In this document: piece by piece, positions 24,395 to 27,087 of the stretch
Position numbering within the stretch: the first letter of the stretch is position 1
How the letters are laid out: every line of letters begins with the position of its first letter
Origin: Rubrobacter sp.
GTDB lineage: Bacteria; Actinomycetota; Rubrobacteria; Rubrobacterales; Rubrobacteraceae
Assembly (NCBI GenBank): GCA_016781635.1
Contig: JADDPY010000688.1
Coordinates: forward strand, 1,607 to 28,693
Length of the DNA stretch: 27,087 bases
Reading direction: 5' to 3'
Notes under the pieces: model-generated
The model's input: only the letters and a program-made list of their open reading frames with translations
What the model was told of the DNA's origin: nothing
The model's database searches: none
Translations under genes and position numbers: made by a program

Positions 24395-24916
24395 GTGGCC
24401 CGTTCCGAAGATTTTGCGAGGGAGCTACGCGACCCGATAGTAATAGGCATCGTCGCCGCACCGCACGGGGTAAGGGGTACGCTGCGGGTGAAGCCCACGG
24501 GTTCGGGGCGCCATCTTAGGGAGGGCGTTCAACCGCTCGTGGGTGACGTGCGACGATGTATCCTCAAGTCCCGGCAGACGCCAAAGGGGTTTCTGGTAGA
24601 CGTCGAAGGCGTCGAAAATCGGGCCGGGGCGGCGGCGCTCCGGGGTGCGGAGGTCGTGTTGGACCGGGCGGAGCTCGATGCGCCGGACGAAGACGAGTTT
24701 TACGTCGGAGACCTCGTCGGCCTCGAAGCTTACGACGCCGAGAGCGGAGAGCACATTGGGCCCGTGATCCACGTCTTCCCGACGCCTGCGCACGACGTTC
24801 TTGTGGTGGGGCGCGAAGACGAGGAAGTGTACGTGCCCTTTACGATCGAGCACGTGCCGGAGGTGGATACGGAGGGCGGTCGAGTGTCGGTGAGGTGGCC
24901 GGAGATTGAGGAGTAG
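24395..24916 (+). CDS. rimM: Ribosome maturation factor RimM
   Basis: RimM binds S19 and helps mature the 30S head. The 173-residue protein shows the N-terminal barrel (VIGIVAAPHGVRGTLRVKP, residues about 16-34) and the C-terminal PRC-barrel (EFYVGDLVGLEAYDAESGE, then FPTPAHDVLVVG and VYVPFTIEHVPEVD). GTG 24395 starts 5 bases after khpA. About 15 polar residues precede the conserved core, and the ribosome binding site is weak, so the start is less certain than the identity. trmD begins a few bases after the stop. Confidence 0.93.
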   Translation: MARSEDFARELRDPIVIGIVAAPHGVRGTLRVKPTGSGRHLREGVQPLVGDVRRCILKSRQTPKGFLVDVEGVENRAGAAALRGAEVVLDRAELDAPDEDEFYVGDLVGLEAYDAESGEHIGPVIHVFPTPAHDVLVVGREDEEVYVPFTIEHVPEVDTEGGRVSVRWPEIEE

Positions 24917-24923
24917 GGCCCCG

Positions 24924-25679
24924 GTGGGTTCGATCGACGTCTTCTGCGTATTCCCGGAGGCGGTGGAGGCGCCGCTCCGGGTCGGGGTGGTCGGGCGGGC
25001 CATCGAGCGGGGCCTGGTAGAGTTCCGGGTATTTGACCTCCGTAACTTCTCACCGAACGGCAGGATCGACGACGCGCCGTTCGGCGGCGGGGCCGGTATG
25101 GTGGTGCGGGTCGACGTGGTGGCGCGGGCCTTTGAGGAAGTCTACGGCCTGCCGGCGCGGGAGGTTCGCGAAGGGCGGCGCGTGATCCTCACGGAGCCCG
25201 GTGGCCGAAACCTGGATCAGGGCTACGTCGGGGAGCTTGCGGTGGGGCTGGAGGACGGTAGGAACATCGTCGTCGTATGCGGTCGTTACGGCGGCATGGA
25301 CGAGCGGGTGCAGGCGTACCTCGCGACCGAGGCCGTTTCGTTGGGGCCTTTCGTGTTGTCGGGGGGTGAGATCGTGGCTGCGGCCCTCTCGGACGCCGTC
25401 ATACGGACCCTGAGCGGGGTGCTCGGGAACTCCGAGAGCCTGGAGGGTGAGTCGTTCTCCGAGGAGGGCGCCATTGGGCCACCGGTCTACACCAGGCCCG
25501 CCGCGTGGGATGGAGAGGATGTGCCGGGCGTGCTATTATCCGGCAACCATCGAGAGATCCGCGCCTGGCGCGAAAGAGAGTCCCGCGAGCGGGCTCGGGC
25601 CAGGGCGGGGGCGACGGGGAACTTAGCGTTCTCCGCGCAAGAAGTCCCGAATATTATTTACAAGGAAGGAAAGCAATGA
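24924..25679 (+). CDS. trmD: tRNA (guanine-N1-)-methyltransferase TrmD with altered conserved residues
   Basis: TrmD methylates G37 of tRNAs reading CNN-type codons, using SAM bound in a trefoil knot, and so prevents frameshifting. From GTG 24924 (GAGGAG at 24908-24913, 10 bases upstream) the protein is 251 aa. Family segments include [35 protein letters not shown] and [13 protein letters not shown]. Two conserved places differ: the CGRYEGxDER motif reads [10 protein letters not shown] (Gly123 at codon 25290), and the EDSF segment holding the catalytic aspartate (Asp169 in E. coli, by recall) reads GESF (Glu176 at codon 25449). The stop overlaps rplS (ATGA). Identity is firm from motifs and context; full activity is less certain. 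Confidence 0.92.
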   Translation: MGSIDVFCVFPEAVEAPLRVGVVGRAIERGLVEFRVFDLRNFSPNGRIDDAPFGGGAGMVVRVDVVARAFEEVYGLPAREVREGRRVILTEPGGRNLDQGYVGELAVGLEDGRNIVVVCGRYGGMDERVQAYLATEAVSLGPFVLSGGEIVAAALSDAVIRTLSGVLGNSESLEGESFSEEGAIGPPVYTRPAAWDGEDVPGVLLSGNHREIRAWRERESRERARARAGATGNLAFSAQEVPNIIYKEGKQ

Positions 25680-26002
25680 TCACAAACGATACGATAACGC
25701 CCATCGACGTCGATTTCCGCGCCGGCGACACCGTACGGGTCCAGTACAGGGTCATCGAGGGGAACCGCGAACGCATACAGAACTTCGAGGGGCTATGCAT
25801 CGCCCGTAAGGGCGGCGGTATCCACGAGACCTTTATGGTCCGCAAAAACTCGTTCGGGGTCGCCGTCGAGCGCGTCTTCCCGATCCACTCGCCGAAGATA
25901 GCGAAGATAGAAGTCGTCTCCCGCGGCGCCGTCCGCCGGGCGAAGCTTTACTACATCCGTGAGAAGATCGGTAAGAAGGCCCGCGTCAAGAAGGCCAAGT
26001 AG
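25676..26002 (+). CDS. rplS: 50S ribosomal protein bL19
   Basis: A 108-residue protein at the 30S-50S interface. Typical segments are [36 protein letters not shown] and [24 protein letters not shown] at 25662-25669 precedes ATG 25676, which overlaps the trmD stop by four bases. The frame runs upstream to 25505 but those codons are not L19. The trmD-rplS pairing is nearly universal in bacteria. Confidence 0.96.
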   Translation: MITNDTITPIDVDFRAGDTVRVQYRVIEGNRERIQNFEGLCIARKGGGIHETFMVRKNSFGVAVERVFPIHSPKIAKIEVVSRGAVRRAKLYYIREKIGKKARVKKAK

Positions 26003-26020
26003 CCCCTTACCTGCAGCCTA

Positions 26021-26653
26021 GTGTCTCAATCGAAGAGGGGGCGTCGCCGGGAGGACCCGAGCGGCGCCCTCTACGCGTTCGATGCCTCCTTCGTCTCTGG
26101 CCGCCACGGACCACTCGCCGGGGCCGACGAGGCGGGACGAGGCGCGCTCGCCGGTCCTATCGTCGCGGCGGCGGTCGTGCTGGGGCAGGAGAAACTGGCG
26201 GGCCTCAATGACTCCAAGGCCCTCGGCGAGGGGGCTCGGAAGGCGCTTTTTCGGCGGATCGTCGCCGATGCCCGCGCCCTCTCGGTAGTCGCATTTCCGG
26301 CGTGGTGGATCGACGATCACGGCGTCGGGCGGGCGAATCGCGAGGCGCTCTCTCTCGCCCTCAAGGACTTGTCTTCCTACTCTGGATGCGCCCTCGCCGA
26401 CGGGACCCTGAAGCTCGGGCCGGCGGTGGAGTGCATGCCGCGGGCGGACGGCAAGAGCGCCGCGGTCGCGGCGGCGAGCGTCGTGGCCAAGGTACTGCGC
26501 GACCATGCGATGCGGATGCTCGCGGGCGAACATCCGGGGTATGGCTTCGAGCGCAATCGGGGCTACGGAACCCTGGAGCACCGCCTCTCTCTGCGGGAGG
26601 CCGGGCCCTGCAGCGTACACCGGTTAAGCTACGCGGGGGTGCGCCCCGGTTGA
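26021..26653 (+). CDS. rnhB: Ribonuclease HII
   Basis: RNase HII cuts RNA in RNA-DNA hybrids, including single ribonucleotides in DNA. The 210-residue protein has GADEAGRGALAGPIVAAAVV with the catalytic Asp-Glu pair, LNDSKAL, ALADGTLKL with the third acidic residue, and KSAAVAAASVVAKVLRDHAM with the fourth. PGYGF and the YGT-x-EH segment are also present. The GTG 26021 start gives about 30 non-conserved N-terminal residues and lacks a clear ribosome binding site, so a later start is possible. It overlaps yraN by four bases (TTGA). Confidence 0.94.
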   Translation: MSQSKRGRRREDPSGALYAFDASFVSGRHGPLAGADEAGRGALAGPIVAAAVVLGQEKLAGLNDSKALGEGARKALFRRIVADARALSVVAFPAWWIDDHGVGRANREALSLALKDLSSYSGCALADGTLKLGPAVECMPRADGKSAAVAAASVVAKVLRDHAMRMLAGEHPGYGFERNRGYGTLEHRLSLREAGPCSVHRLSYAGVRPG

Positions 26654-27012
26654 GCAACCGTGAGACCGGTGTCCTCGGGGAGGTTCTTGCGCTACGGTAC
26701 CTCGCCGGCAAAGGATACGAGGTTTTGGAGAAGAATTATCGTACCCGCCGGGGGGAGATAGATTTGATCTTGCGCCACGAAGATGTGCTCGTCTTCGTCG
26801 AGGTCAAGGCACGGCGGGGGAGGGGGTTCGGGGATCCGTTGGAGGCCATCACCCGGGGAAAGCAGGCCCGGGTTCGTCGCATGGCCGAGGCGTATCTGGC
26901 CGCACAGGGGCCGGAGTTCTTGGAGGAGTTCGAGGAGGTCCGTTTTGACGCGGTGGGGGTTCTGGTCGGGGGAGGTCTGAACGAGCTCTGTCACGTCGAG
27001 GATGCCTTCTGA
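26650..27012 (+). CDS. YraN family (UPF0102) predicted nuclease-fold protein
   Basis: A 120-residue protein of the YraN family, which has a restriction-endonuclease-like fold but no well-established role. Family motifs are GEVLALRYLAGKGYEVLEKN, RRGEIDLILRHED and VFVEVKARRG, containing the E-D-ExK residues expected of the nuclease core. The start is TTG 26650 within the rnhB stop, with GGGGTG at 26636-26641 and 8 bases of spacing. The frame is open further upstream through rnhB, but those residues are not YraN. The rnhB-yraN pair is common, often followed by a ComM-type ATPase and dprA. Confidence 0.92.
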   Translation: MSNRETGVLGEVLALRYLAGKGYEVLEKNYRTRRGEIDLILRHEDVLVFVEVKARRGRGFGDPLEAITRGKQARVRRMAEAYLAAQGPEFLEEFEEVRFDAVGVLVGGGLNELCHVEDAF

Positions 27013-27072
27013 GAACCACGAGGCTGTGGAAGGCGCGTGGTATTCCTCGTCGCGCGTATTCAGGCAAATTGG

Positions 27073-27087
27073 TACAATCGAGCGTTG
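27073..27087 (+). promoter_or_regulatory. Candidate -10 element and possible leaderless TTG start at window end
   Basis: TACAAT at 27073-27078 is followed by 6 bases and TTG at 27085-27087, the last codon of the window. The geometry equals that before smc and the SepIVA-like gene. It suggests a gene beginning at or just after the window edge, but no coding sequence can be seen here. Confidence 0.35.

Noticed and set aside
25534..25539. TATTAT as a promoter for rplS inside trmD
   Set aside because: The hexamer is a good -10 but has no -35 and lies well inside trmD. rplS overlaps trmD with a strong ribosome binding site, so co-transcription is simpler.
25505..25675. 165-codon version of rplS
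   Set aside because: The extra codons are trmD read in another frame; L19 starts at ATG 25676.
26302..26649. 236-codon version of yraN
   Set aside because: The extra N-terminal part is rnhB read in another frame. YraN similarity starts at the TTG at 26650.
27015..27041. Hairpin after yraN as a terminator
   Set aside because: Only a 6-bp stem (ACCACG/CGTGGT) with a 15-base loop and no T-run; too weak to call.

Overview
The window is a dense block of housekeeping genes from a high-GC bacterium. I infer an early-branching actinobacterium, with a Rubrobacter-like organism as the best guess. Two things support this: strongly GC-rich third codon positions, and a gene order that mixes two patterns. 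Most of the window follows the rpmB - fakA - recG - plsX - fab - acpP - rnc - smc - ftsY - ffh - rpsP - khpA - rimM - trmD - rplS - rnhB order that I know from Bacillus. Embedded in it is a coaD - SepIVA-like - YceD - rpmF segment of the kind seen near rnc in mycobacteria and streptomycetes. Genus assignment is inference; no rRNA gene is present.

Layout: (1) 1-2883, riboflavin operon: 3' part of ribD, ribE, ribBA, ribH. (2) 2901-3182, a hairpin terminator and rpmB (L28), the only gene called on the minus strand. (3) 3353-7957, fakA, a DegV/FakB fatty-acid-binding protein, recG. (4) 8051-8839, a TauE/SafE-type membrane permease. (5) 8921-10015, one uninterrupted frame joining RsmD (16S rRNA methyltransferase) to CoaD (phosphopantetheine adenylyltransferase). 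(6) 10032-11194, SepIVA-like coiled-coil protein, YceD/DUF177, rpmF (L32). (7) 11235-16927, plsX, fabH, fabD, fabZ, fabG, acpP, fabF. (8) 16940-21241, rnc, a 321-base gap with a perfect 12-bp inverted repeat, smc. (9) 21251-26002, ftsY, ffh, rpsP, khpA, rimM, trmD, rplS. (10) 26021-27012, rnhB and yraN, then a short tail with a promoter-like hexamer running off the window.

Functionally the window combines flavin synthesis, type II fatty acid synthesis (initiation, elongation, carrier; no enoyl reductase or acetyl-CoA carboxylase here), entry of exogenous fatty acids into phospholipid synthesis (FakA/FakB feeding acyl-phosphate to the PlsX step), CoA synthesis for the carrier protein's prosthetic group, the two SRP GTPases, and ribosome and tRNA maturation. 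Many genes overlap by 1-11 bases, which suggests translational coupling.

I saw no mobile element, CRISPR array, tRNA or rRNA, and no obviously new multi-gene system. The points most worth a second look are the RsmD-CoaD fusion, a TrmD with changes at two normally invariant acidic positions, a recurring TANAAT-6 nt-start-codon arrangement that looks like leaderless transcription, a YceD protein without its cysteine motifs, a FabD missing about 26 residues near its N-terminus, and the inverted repeat between rnc and smc.
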